DNA of 64,000 nucleotides from GCA-2731375 sp002731375. Its GTDB lineage: Bacteria; Pseudomonadota; Alphaproteobacteria; GCA-2731375. The translations under genes were made by a program, and so were the position numbers. Below, one piece after another: positions 26,487 through 35,000 of the stretch (position 1 is the stretch's first letter; every line of letters begins with the position of its first letter). The stretch is from assembly GCA_030752605.1 (NCBI GenBank), contig JASMDX010000067.1:1-64000 (forward strand), written 5' to 3'. The notes below the pieces were generated by a model. It saw only the letters and a list, made by a program, of their open reading frames with translations, searched no databases and was not told the DNA's origin.

Positions 26487-27229
26487 ATCAGGCAGATTCT
26501 CAGCCAGGCCATGGCGGCATCGACGCTATCGACCTGTGGCGCCACGCCGCCTTCGGGGCGGTCAATCATAATGACCGGAAGCCGTAACTCCCGCGCCGCC
26601 GTGATCTTGGCCTGGCTTGCGTCGCCGCCCGCATTCTTGGTGATCACGGCACAAATTTCATGAATGCTCAGCAAATGCAATTCATCGCGCACCACGAACG
26701 GGCCACGGGCAAAGAGATAGCGGCCATTAGCCAGCGGGGGCAGATCATCGCCAGGCGCGATCACCCGGGCCAGCCACCAGCAGCGCTCATCATCGGCGAA
26801 TTCCGCCATGGCCTGCCGGCCCGTGGAGACGAAAACCCGCTTGGCGATCCCGGCGGCGGCATCCTTCGCGGCCCCAAAATCTGGTACGCGCAGCCAGCGG
26901 TCGCCGGCAACTTCCCTCCAGGGTGAATTCTCCAGGCGCAGCAAAGGCAGCTGCGCGGCCTCGCAGGCAGTTTGCGCATTGAGGGTAATTTGCACGGCAT
27001 AGGCGTGTGTGGCATCAATAACAGCGAAAATCTTCTCTGCCTTTAAATAATCCGCCAAGGCATCGGCTCCGCCAAAGCCGCCACTGCGCAACTCCGCACC
27101 CGGAACGGTCTTGGTGGCCGTCCGCCCGGCCAAGGAATAGACCGCCGGCAGGCCCAGTTCTCCAACGGCGCCGGCCAGCTCACCGGCCAATGCGGTACCC
27201 CCGAGAATAAGCAATTTGCCTTCAGTCAT
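26483..27229 (-). CDS. cobK: Precorrin-6A reductase
   Basis: NAD(P)H-dependent reductase converting precorrin-6A to precorrin-6B (CbiJ acts on the cobalt form). A Rossmann-like LLILGGTALAGELA lies at the N-terminus, followed by VIDATHAYAVQITLNAQTAC near 75-94 and LLRLENSPW near 100. The C-terminal part has GGDASQAKITAARELRLPVI, the usual K-x-x-A-A motif. I start at ATG 27229 (248 aa), which overlaps the cbiD stop by 8 bp; an ATG at 27256 would add nine residues. It is read leftward in one unit with cbiD. Confidence 0.92.
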   Translation of the reverse strand: MTEGKLLILGGTALAGELAGAVGELGLPAVYSLAGRTATKTVPGAELRSGGFGGADALADYLKAEKIFAVIDATHAYAVQITLNAQTACEAAQLPLLRLENSPWREVAGDRWLRVPDFGAAKDAAAGIAKRVFVSTGRQAMAEFADDERCWWLARVIAPGDDLPPLANGRYLFARGPFVVRDELHLLSIHEICAVITKNAGGDASQAKITAARELRLPVIMIDRPEGGVAPQVDSVDAAMAWLRICLI

Positions 27230-28307
27230 CGCTTCCGCCAACCAGTTCGCCGGCACGGTCGTAAATCAAAACCTCGATCGTTACGGCACCCCAGCAGATC
27301 TCCAGCGCCTGCTTGTGGGCCAGTGCGGCGACCCTGTCCGCCAGGGGAAAGCCTTGCGCTTGCGCCGCGCCAAGGACCTCGGCCGCCGTGTTGGCCCGCC
27401 GGCACAGGGCCGCGACTTCGGGTGCCTCATCCGCGACCCGTGCCAGCCATTCAAAGTCCACCTGGGAACGTTTCGAATGCAGATCCATGTGGCCTTGCGC
27501 CAGCTTGGATATTTTCGCGAAACCGCCAGCCAGGGACAGTCGTTCAACGGGATGACCACGCAGATACTTCAACATCCCGCCGGCAAAATCTCCCATATCG
27601 ATCAGCGCGCCGTCATTGAAACCATGATGGCGTTGCAAGGCCGCCTCCGAGGTGCGTCCGGTCGCGGCACCCAGATGGCGCAGGCCGGCGGCGCGGGCCA
27701 CATCGATGCCTTGGTGAATGGTGGCGATCCAGGCGGCACAGGAAAAAGGGACAACGATGCCGGTGGTGCCCAGTATGGATATACCGCCCAAAATGCCCAA
27801 GCGCGGGTTCATGGTCCGCGCCGCCATGGCATCACCGCCCGGCACGGAAATTTCAACATCCAGGTCAATAGATTTTCCCGCCGCCCGCGCCGAGCTGGTC
27901 AAGGCATCGGTGATCATGGCGCGGGGCACCGGATTGATCGCCGCCTGTCCGATCGCGATGGGCAGGCCCGGCTTGGTCACCGTGCCGACGCCATCGCCGG
28001 CGTGGAAGCATATGCCGGCGCCGTCGTCGGGACGCCGGCGCACACGGGCATGGATCAAGGCGCCGTGGGTGACGTCGGGATCATCGCCGGCATCTTTCTC
28101 AACTGCCGCCAAGGCAAAATCCATGCCGAGCTCCTCGCGGCAGAGGCAAAAGGCCACCGTGCGACCGCCCGGCAGGGTAATATCCACGGGATCGGGAAAT
28201 TCGCCAGTCAAAAGCGCGCCATGGGCCGCCGTGGCAGCAGCCGTGGCGCAGGCGCCCGTGGTCCAGCCGCGCCGCAATGCGCCCTTTTCCGCCCCTTTTG
28301 CCGCCAT
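27222..28307 (-). CDS. cbiD: Cobalt-precorrin-5B C1-methyltransferase CbiD
   Basis: Methylates C1 in the anaerobic-type route and takes the place of the CobF enzyme, which is not seen here. The 361-aa protein opens with LRRGWTTGACATAAATAAHG near 11-30 (the GYTTG-type motif), followed by DPDVTHGALIHA and GDGVGTVTKPGLPIAIGQAAINPVPR near 108-135, typical CbiD blocks. It is the first gene of a leftward cbiD-cobK pair and is divergent from cobB across a short gap. Confidence 0.95.
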   Translation of the reverse strand: MAAKGAEKGALRRGWTTGACATAAATAAHGALLTGEFPDPVDITLPGGRTVAFCLCREELGMDFALAAVEKDAGDDPDVTHGALIHARVRRRPDDGAGICFHAGDGVGTVTKPGLPIAIGQAAINPVPRAMITDALTSSARAAGKSIDLDVEISVPGGDAMAARTMNPRLGILGGISILGTTGIVVPFSCAAWIATIHQGIDVARAAGLRHLGAATGRTSEAALQRHHGFNDGALIDMGDFAGGMLKYLRGHPVERLSLAGGFAKISKLAQGHMDLHSKRSQVDFEWLARVADEAPEVAALCRRANTAAEVLGAAQAQGFPLADRVAALAHKQALEICWGAVTIEVLIYDRAGELVGGSDD

Positions 28308-28350
28308 TCCGTCGAAAACCTCTTGATCACCAGCGTGCCCTGCAATAGGT

Positions 28351-29748
28351 ATGAATTACGCTTATACCAAGCCGCAAGCCAGGAAAAGATGCACCGGCGT
28401 GAGCACGAGAGCAAGTTCTGACACGAATTCAGATAATGGCGCGCGCGGCTGGGTTCTGGCGGCGCCAAGCTCTAATTCTGGTAAGACTCTTGTCTCCGCC
28501 GCTCTGTTGCGCCTGCTGACCCGAAAAGGGGCGGCTGTTACGCCGTTCAAGGTTGGACCAGACTATATTGACCCCGGCTTTTTGTCTGCCGCCGCCGGCT
28601 TAACCTGCGGCAACCTTGATCCATGGGCCATGGCGCCGGAACGGCTGAACCAGCTGCTTCAGGAGCAAAGCGGTAGCCGATTTCTGATAGAAGGCGTGAT
28701 GGGCCTGTTTGATGGCGCGGTCAGTGGCGATGGCTCTACCGCCGACTTAACGGCAATGTTCAATCTGCCCGTGATCCTGGTGATCAATGCCAAGGGTCAA
28801 GGCGCCTCCGCTGCGGCCCTGGCGCAGGGTTTCGCTAATTACCGTACCGACGTGAACGTGGCTGGCGTGATTTTTACCCAGGTGGGCAGTCGGCGTCACC
28901 AAAAGATGCTGTTTGACGCCTGCGCCGAGGTAAACATCCGGGTGTTTGGCGTTCTTGCCGCCGATCCTTCGCTGCTTCTCCAGGCCCGGCATCTTGGTCT
29001 GGTACAGGCCAGCGAGCGGGCCGACCTGGACGCCTTGCTGGACCGCGCGGCGGATAATCTTGGCCGTGACCTGGATCTGGCGGGCTTGCATGATATTGCC
29101 GCCGCGCCGGCCTATACAACAATCAATTCAGTTGATCCAGTCCCTCCACTGGGCCAACACATCGCCGTGGCCGCGGATATCGCCTTTGGGTTCCGTTATC
29201 ACCATGTGCTGGATGACTGGCGCCGGGCGGGGGCGGAGATCAGCTTCTTTTCTCCCTTGGCCGATAAAGCGCCAAATTTGGATGCGGATGCGGTTTATTT
29301 ACCGGGCGGCTACCCCGAACTGCATGCCGGCGCTCTGGCTGCGAATCAGGCCTTTTTATCCGGGTTGCGGGATGCGGCGGCGCGGGACGCCGTTATCCTG
29401 GGCGAATGCGGCGGCTTCATGGTGTTGGGCCAGGGTGTGCTGGATCAGGATGGCAGGTGCCACGCCATGGCCGGATTGTTGGGGCTGGAGACCTCTTTCG
29501 CCAAGCGCAAACTGCATTTAGGATATCGCCAGGTACGGCTGCGTCAATCGGGCCCCCTTGGTGCCAGGGGTGTGGATTACCGTGGCCACGAATTTCATTA
29601 CGCCACGATAACTGAGGAACAGGGTGAACATCTGTTTACCGCTCGGGATGCCCTGGGCGAACAGAGCGCAGAGGTTGGCCTGTGTTCGGGCAAGGTAATG
29701 GGCAGCTTCATACATTTGATCGACCGTGATCACCGGACCGCTACTTAG
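28351..29748 (+). CDS. cobB: Cobyrinic acid a,c-diamide synthase
   Basis: Glutamine- and ATP-dependent amidation of the a and c acetates of (hydrogeno)cobyrinic acid. P-loop APSSNSGKTLVSAALLRLL at 38-56, PDYIDPGF near 71, and a C-terminal glutaminase domain with nucleophile C353 in GECGGFMVLGQG and a terminal His in GSFIHLI. Length is 465 aa from ATG 28351. That start has a poor ribosome site, and the first 11 codons carry a DNA string also found between cbiB and cbiX, so a GTG at 28399 (449 aa) may be the true start. It is divergent from cbiD. Confidence 0.93.
   Translation: MNYAYTKPQARKRCTGVSTRASSDTNSDNGARGWVLAAPSSNSGKTLVSAALLRLLTRKGAAVTPFKVGPDYIDPGFLSAAAGLTCGNLDPWAMAPERLNQLLQEQSGSRFLIEGVMGLFDGAVSGDGSTADLTAMFNLPVILVINAKGQGASAAALAQGFANYRTDVNVAGVIFTQVGSRRHQKMLFDACAEVNIRVFGVLAADPSLLLQARHLGLVQASERADLDALLDRAADNLGRDLDLAGLHDIAAAPAYTTINSVDPVPPLGQHIAVAADIAFGFRYHHVLDDWRRAGAEISFFSPLADKAPNLDADAVYLPGGYPELHAGALAANQAFLSGLRDAAARDAVILGECGGFMVLGQGVLDQDGRCHAMAGLLGLETSFAKRKLHLGYRQVRLRQSGPLGARGVDYRGHEFHYATITEEQGEHLFTARDALGEQSAEVGLCSGKVMGSFIHLIDRDHRTAT
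28364..28382. promoter_or_regulatory. Second copy of the shared cobalamin-gap element
   Basis: ATACCAAGCCGC followed by AAGCCAG, matching 20201-20220 apart from one inserted G. It lies between the divergent cbiD and cobB genes, within the first codons of cobB if that gene starts at 28351. Its presence in the gap of two divergent cob gene pairs hints at a shared promoter or operator. Confidence 0.35.
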
Positions 29749-29765
29749 GAGTATCAGTACACATT

Positions 29766-30779
29766 ATGCCACAAAGCCAAGAAGACTTACGCCGCCTGCT
29801 GGCCGATTTACCCCATGCTGATGCTCGGGCACAGGCGGATGCCAAGGCGCGCAACGACATGCTGACCAAACCACAAGGGGCGCTGGGCAAGCTGGAGGAT
29901 CTGGTCTTGTGGCTGGCCGCTTGGCAGGGCCGCGAGGTGCCAAGGCTGGACAAGGTTCAGGTTTTGGTTTTTGCCGGCAATCACGGCGTTGTAGCGCAAG
30001 GCGTGTCCGCCTTTCCGGTAGAGGTCACCGCGCAGATGGTCGCCAATTTCGCCACCGGCGGCGCTGCCATCAACCAATTGTGCGCCATGGCCGGGGCGGA
30101 GCTGAAGGTTCTGGATCTTGATCTGGAGAAACCGACCGCCGATTTTACCCAAGCACCAGCGTTGGGCTGGGACGAATTCCTTGATGCCTTGCGGCGCGGC
30201 ATGGTCCAGGTGGACAACGATACGGATCTGGTCTGCATTGGCGAGATGGGTATTGGCAACACCACGGTATCTGCCGCTCTAGCGCATGCGCTATATGGCG
30301 GCGCAGCCCAGGATTGGACCGGACGCGGCACCGGCGTGGGTGATGCGAGCCTGGCGCGCAAAGCCCAGGCCGTGGCCAATGGCAGATCCCGGCATGCCGC
30401 TATTCTGAACGATCCGCTGGAAATCGCCCGTTGCCTGGGTGGGCGGGAATTGGCCGCCATGGCGGGTGCCGCATTGGCGGCACGGCGGGCCCGTATCCCA
30501 CTGTTGATCGACGGCTATGTGGCCTCCGCCGCGCTGGCACCCTTGCACGTGGCGGCACCGGGCTTTTTGGAACATTGCTGGGCCGCGCACGTTTCAGCCG
30601 AACCGGGGCATCTGCGCCTGTTACAGCGCATGGGCCTATCGCCGCTGTTGGATCTGGGCATGCGCCTGGGCGAGGCCTCCGGCGCGGCGACGGCAATCCC
30701 GCTGTTGCGGGCCGCACTTGCCACTCACGCGGGCATGGCAAGCTTCGCCGATGCCGGCGTGGCGGAAAAATCAGACTAA
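29766..30779 (+). CDS. cobT: Nicotinate-nucleotide--dimethylbenzimidazole phosphoribosyltransferase
   Basis: Makes alpha-ribazole 5'-phosphate, the lower-ligand nucleotide of cobalamin, from nicotinate mononucleotide and dimethylbenzimidazole. The 337-aa chain has KPQGALGKLEDL near 37-48, FAGNHGVVAQGVSAFP near 73-88, GEMGIGNTTVSAAL near 159-172, GTGVGD near 189, and the catalytic-base Glu at E303 in RLGEASGA. It lies 17 bp after cobB and is probably co-transcribed. It should not be confused with the cobaltochelatase subunit also called CobT. Confidence 0.95.
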   Translation: MPQSQEDLRRLLADLPHADARAQADAKARNDMLTKPQGALGKLEDLVLWLAAWQGREVPRLDKVQVLVFAGNHGVVAQGVSAFPVEVTAQMVANFATGGAAINQLCAMAGAELKVLDLDLEKPTADFTQAPALGWDEFLDALRRGMVQVDNDTDLVCIGEMGIGNTTVSAALAHALYGGAAQDWTGRGTGVGDASLARKAQAVANGRSRHAAILNDPLEIARCLGGRELAAMAGAALAARRARIPLLIDGYVASAALAPLHVAAPGFLEHCWAAHVSAEPGHLRLLQRMGLSPLLDLGMRLGEASGAATAIPLLRAALATHAGMASFADAGVAEKSD

Positions 30780-30822
30780 GATTTTAAGTGCGGCACGCCA
30801 ATTTGACTAAATCGAAAACAAC

Positions 30823-31572
30823 CTAAATTGCTTTGGAATGCACTGTCCGGGGCATGCGGGCCATGGCCTCTGCCGTTAACAGGCCAAGGACAGCCCAGAA
30901 AACCAGGTTTGTGGCCAGGCTGGCAGTGGCAAAGTCAGCCGCCAGGACCGCCGGCACGGCACTATCGATGCTGGGAAGATGCGGGGCGCCATAGATTTGG
31001 GGCAAGGCGATCATGGCAACTCCCAGCACGCGCCAGACCACGCCATTACAGAGAAAAATCAGGGCGATCCCACCGGCCGTCAGCAGCGCCGTGGACAGCC
31101 ACCAGGTTTGCTTGGCCAGCAAATCACCGGCCGGCATGCCCGGTAGCTCCGGCGGTATGCCCACCGCCGGTGCCAGATTGAGGGCTATAAAACCGCCCAG
31201 GCCCCAGACCACGCCATGGCGCCAATTGATCACCCGGCGCAAGGCGAAAACCGCCGCCAGGATCAACCCCAGGGCAACACCCATCAGGACATTGGAGAGA
31301 AGCGAATACAGTAATCTCTCGGCGCCGTCGGCGGGCATCCAGGCCGCTTCGTCGTGGTGATGGCCGGCATCCTTCGCGCCTTGACTACCTTCGTGAGCTT
31401 GATGATCATGGGCCGCCGCGCTGGCCGCACCTGGGGCTGAGCCAGCATCTTCAAAAGCCTCGGCCGCGAAGATCAGCGGGTAGACTTTCAGCGTCTGTAG
31501 GCCTGTCAATCCCGCGCCGGCGACAATGCCGGCGACCAAGGCACTGATGAGGATCGATTTGAAGAAATCCAT
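30823..31572 (-). CDS. cbtA: CbtA-type predicted cobalt transporter subunit
   Basis: Membrane protein of the CbtA family, known from comparative genomics as a cobalt transporter linked to B12 riboswitches. The 249-aa sequence has an N-terminal helix (ILISALVAGIVAGAGLTGLQ), a His/Asp-rich periplasmic stretch at about 54-76 (HDHQAHEGSQGAKDAGHHHD), and four further hydrophobic segments. The conserved GLGGFIALNLAPAVGIPPELPG sits near 124-145. It lies 40 bp after cbtB in the same leftward unit. It ends facing cobT, 43 bp away. Confidence 0.92.
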   Translation of the reverse strand: MDFFKSILISALVAGIVAGAGLTGLQTLKVYPLIFAAEAFEDAGSAPGAASAAAHDHQAHEGSQGAKDAGHHHDEAAWMPADGAERLLYSLLSNVLMGVALGLILAAVFALRRVINWRHGVVWGLGGFIALNLAPAVGIPPELPGMPAGDLLAKQTWWLSTALLTAGGIALIFLCNGVVWRVLGVAMIALPQIYGAPHLPSIDSAVPAVLAADFATASLATNLVFWAVLGLLTAEAMARMPRTVHSKAI

Positions 31573-31612
31573 GTGAGCGTTGGCGGTTAGCCGTAAACTA
31601 GTGACCGTTGTA

Positions 31613-31813
31613 CTAGTGACAGGGCGCCGCTATGCCGTGGCGGGAATCATGGGCCGCATTATGGATGGCGGCGGGGTGGGACAGCGCCACGCCGATGAAC
31701 AGTGCCAGTCCTAAAAGGGCGGCAAGGCCTGCTTGCATGACCTGCGCGGTACGTATCTGTGTCGCGTCCGCCTGTGTCGCGGTTGTCTGATCGGCAACTT
31801 TTGTCTGCGCCAT
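31613..31813 (-). CDS. cbtB: CbtB-type cobalt transporter subunit, single TM with C-terminal histidines
   Basis: Small partner of CbtA, 66 aa. A polar N-terminus is followed by one transmembrane helix (AGLAALLGLALFIGVAL at about 28-44) and a histidine-bearing C-terminus (HPAAIHNAAHDSRHGIAAPCH), which is the defining metal-binding end of the family. It is the first gene of the leftward cbtB-cbtA pair. The 265-bp region upstream shows no cobalamin B12 box, so unlike many cbtAB pairs this one does not appear to be under its own riboswitch. Confidence 0.9.
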   Translation of the reverse strand: MAQTKVADQTTATQADATQIRTAQVMQAGLAALLGLALFIGVALSHPAAIHNAAHDSRHGIAAPCH

Positions 31814-32078
31814 GCATTTATCCTCTCAAATACGAATATGTTCCACACCACATAGGAAAATCAAACCCAAATGGTTGAATTTTTTCTTGGCTCCGAGAAT
31901 ACTTGCATCGTCATCAAATACAACAAGAATTCCGGTAAAAATCACGGCAAAATATTCCCTTCCAAACACTCACGACTAGTCCATTGGCAGAGCGGCCTCA
32001 ACAGCATAGATTGAGCCTGGGACGCGGCCTGGAATCCTGGGCCGTGGGGGACGACACGAACCTGGTGGGAAATATCGA

Positions 32079-35000
32079 ATGTATCTGGACGCCCGGCTTT
32101 GGCGCTTTACTGCGGGTCTGCGCCATCGGCTTTTCGGCGCCGTGGGAATAGGACTGCTTTCGGCGGCGGTGGGCGTGGTGCGTCTGATGCTGTTGGGCTG
32201 GCTGTTGGGTTTGATCTTCGATGGCGCCGGGCTGGCCGAGTTGTGGGGGCCGGTTGTTCTGGTTGGCGGTACCATGTTGTTGCGCGCCTGGTTGGAATAC
32301 AGCCGCAACATGGTGGCCCATCACACCGCCGCACGCGTGCAAATATCCTTGCGCCAGCGCCTATATGAACAGATCGTGCATCTGGGCCCGGCCTATTTTG
32401 GCTTGCAGCGAACAGGCGATGTCCTGGTCTCGCTGGTTGAGGGTGTGGAGCAGTTGGAGACCTATTTCGGCCAGTACATCCCGCAGCTATTTGTCGCGGC
32501 CCTGACGCCGGTGATGATTTTTGCCTTCATGGCTTTCCTGGATCCGACCATCGCGGCCACCATGCTGGCTTTTGCCCTGGTGACGTTGGTGGCGCCGTCG
32601 GCCTTTCATTTTTGGGACAAGGAGAGTGCCAGGGAGCGCTCGAAAGCCTATGGCGCCTTCGCCGCCGAGTTCCTTGACAGCCTGCAGGGTTTGGGCACCT
32701 TGAAATCCTTCGGGCAGAGCCATGTGCGGGCGGAGAGCCTTGCGCTCAAGGCGCGTGCCGTATTCCACACCACCATGTGGGTGTTGGCCACCAATGCCCT
32801 GGGCCGGGGCATCACGGACACGGGCATTGCATTGGGCGCGGCGGGCGCCCTGGCGGTGGGCGCCTGGCGAGTGGCCGAGGGCCAGCTCGAGCTGTGGGTG
32901 TTGCTGGTCGTGCTGATGCTGGGCGTTGAAGTCTTCCGGCCATTGCGGGAGCTGCGCAATCTGCTGCATCAGGGTATGGTGGGACAATCCGCCGCCGAGG
33001 GTATTTTGGATATCCTGGCCGCCCGGCCCAGTCTGGCGGATGACGGCACCGGCACTTTGGTGCTGGAGGATGCAGCATCAGTTGAGTTTAGGGATGTCCG
33101 TTTCGCCTATCCCAGCGCGCGGAATAGGGCCCACGACGGCCTGAATTTCAAGATCGAGGCAGGCGAACGCATCGGCATCGTCGGACCTTCGGGCGCGGGC
33201 AAAACGACTATCCAGCGTCTATTGCTGCGCCTATACGATCCCAGCGAAGGCCAGATCCTGATCGCTGGCCAGAATATCCGGCAACAGACCCTGGCCAGCC
33301 TGCGTCAACAATTCGCCGTGGTGCAGCAGGACACCTATTTGTTTTTCGGCAGCGTCGAGGACAATATTCGCCTGGGCAAACCGGAAGCCACCTGCGACGA
33401 GGTCGCGAATGCCGCGAATGCCGCGAATGCCGCCGAATTCATCGCCCACCTGCCCCAGGGTTATGCCACCGTCGTGGGCGAGCGGGGCCTGAAACTATCC
33501 GGCGGGCAGCGTCAGCGCATCGCCATTGCGCGGGCCTTGCTGCGGGATGCGCCGATCCTAGTGCTGGACGAGGCGCTGTCCTCGGTTGATGCAGAGAACG
33601 AGGCGGTGATCCAGCAGGCCCTGGACCGCCTGATGGCCGGCCGTACCACCTTGATCTTCGCGCATCGTCTGTCCAGCGTCATTGACGCCGACCGTATTCT
33701 GGTACTGGGCCAGGGCCGGATCGTGGAGCAGGGCCGGCACCGTGATTTGATGGACCAAGGCGGCATCTATCACCGCCTGATGACGGCTCAGGCCCAGGAC
33801 AAGGCTGATCCCGACCAGGAACTTGAAGCCCGCACGGCGGCGGACGAGGTCGTCGATAGCGATGACCTGCCACAGGATGTGGGCGAAAGCGACGCTATTC
33901 TGCGCGCCCGGGGCCTGGGATGGGCCGGCGCCTTCCGCACCTTGCTGGGCCATGTGGCACCGTGGAAGGGCCGGTTGAGCATGACCTTTATCCTCGGAGT
34001 CAGCCGGGTGATCGCCTACACGGGCATCGGCATCGTCGGTGCCCTGGCCGTCGCGGCGGTGAAGGGCGGTGCGGCATACAGCAATCTGCTGTGGATCATG
34101 GCCGCTATGGCGCCGGCAGCGGGCATCCTGCATTGGTTGGAAAGCTGGATCGCCCACGACATGGCTTTTCGCCTGCTGGCGGAAATGCGCATCGCCCTAT
34201 TCGACAAGCTGGACAAGCTGGCGCCGGCTTACCTGCTGGGCCGGCGCACGGGCGATCTGGTCTCTGTCGCCACCCAGGATGTGGAAACAGTGGAATTCTT
34301 CTTTGCCCATACCGTTGCACCTGCCTTTGTCGCCGTGTTGGTGCCCTTGCTGGTGCTGACCACCTTGTTTGTTTTCGGCTCGGCCATGGCCCTGGCCCTG
34401 ATGCCGTTTCTGTTGGCGGTGGCTCTCAGCCCGTTTCTGATGCGTGGTCGGGTTGACCGTTTGGGCTCCGCCGCACGGGAGGCTCTAGGTGAATTGAACG
34501 CCCATGCCGTCGACAGCATTCAAGGCCTGACGGAGGTGATTGCCTTTCAGGCCGAAGATCGGCGCGGCCTGGGCTTCATGGAGTTGGCGAAACGGCAAAT
34601 CGAGGTCCGCCTGCCGTTCTTCCGGGAACTGACCATTCAAACCGCCTCGTTGGAACTGGCCACGGGCCTGGGTGGTCTGGCAGTGGTCGCCACGGGTGCG
34701 GCCCTGGTTGGTAATGGCAGCTTGCCGGCTCAGCACCTGCCGCTTCTCACCTTGCTGGCCATGGCGGCGTTTTTGCCCATATCGGAGATCGCCAATATTG
34801 GCCGGCAACTGGCTGATACCCTGGGCGCCACCCGGCGGCTATACGCGGTGCACGAAGAAGATATCCCCGTCCAGGACGGCCCCGGCGTGGGCCAGACGGA
34901 ACCCATCGGCCTCGCCTTCAGGGAGGTAAAATTCCGCTATGCCGGCACCAAGACGCCGGCACTGGATGGCGTCAGCTTTGACGTGCCCGCCGGTAGTACC

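Noticed and set aside
30823..31813. CbtAB expected to be under its own cobalamin riboswitch
   Set aside because: I read 31814-32078 on the minus strand and found neither the B12 box nor the core CCCGCAACTG block.
33405..33431. Repeat as an insertion that disrupts the ATPase
   Set aside because: The distance from the GKPEAT segment to the FI residues equals that of normal family members, so nothing is added.
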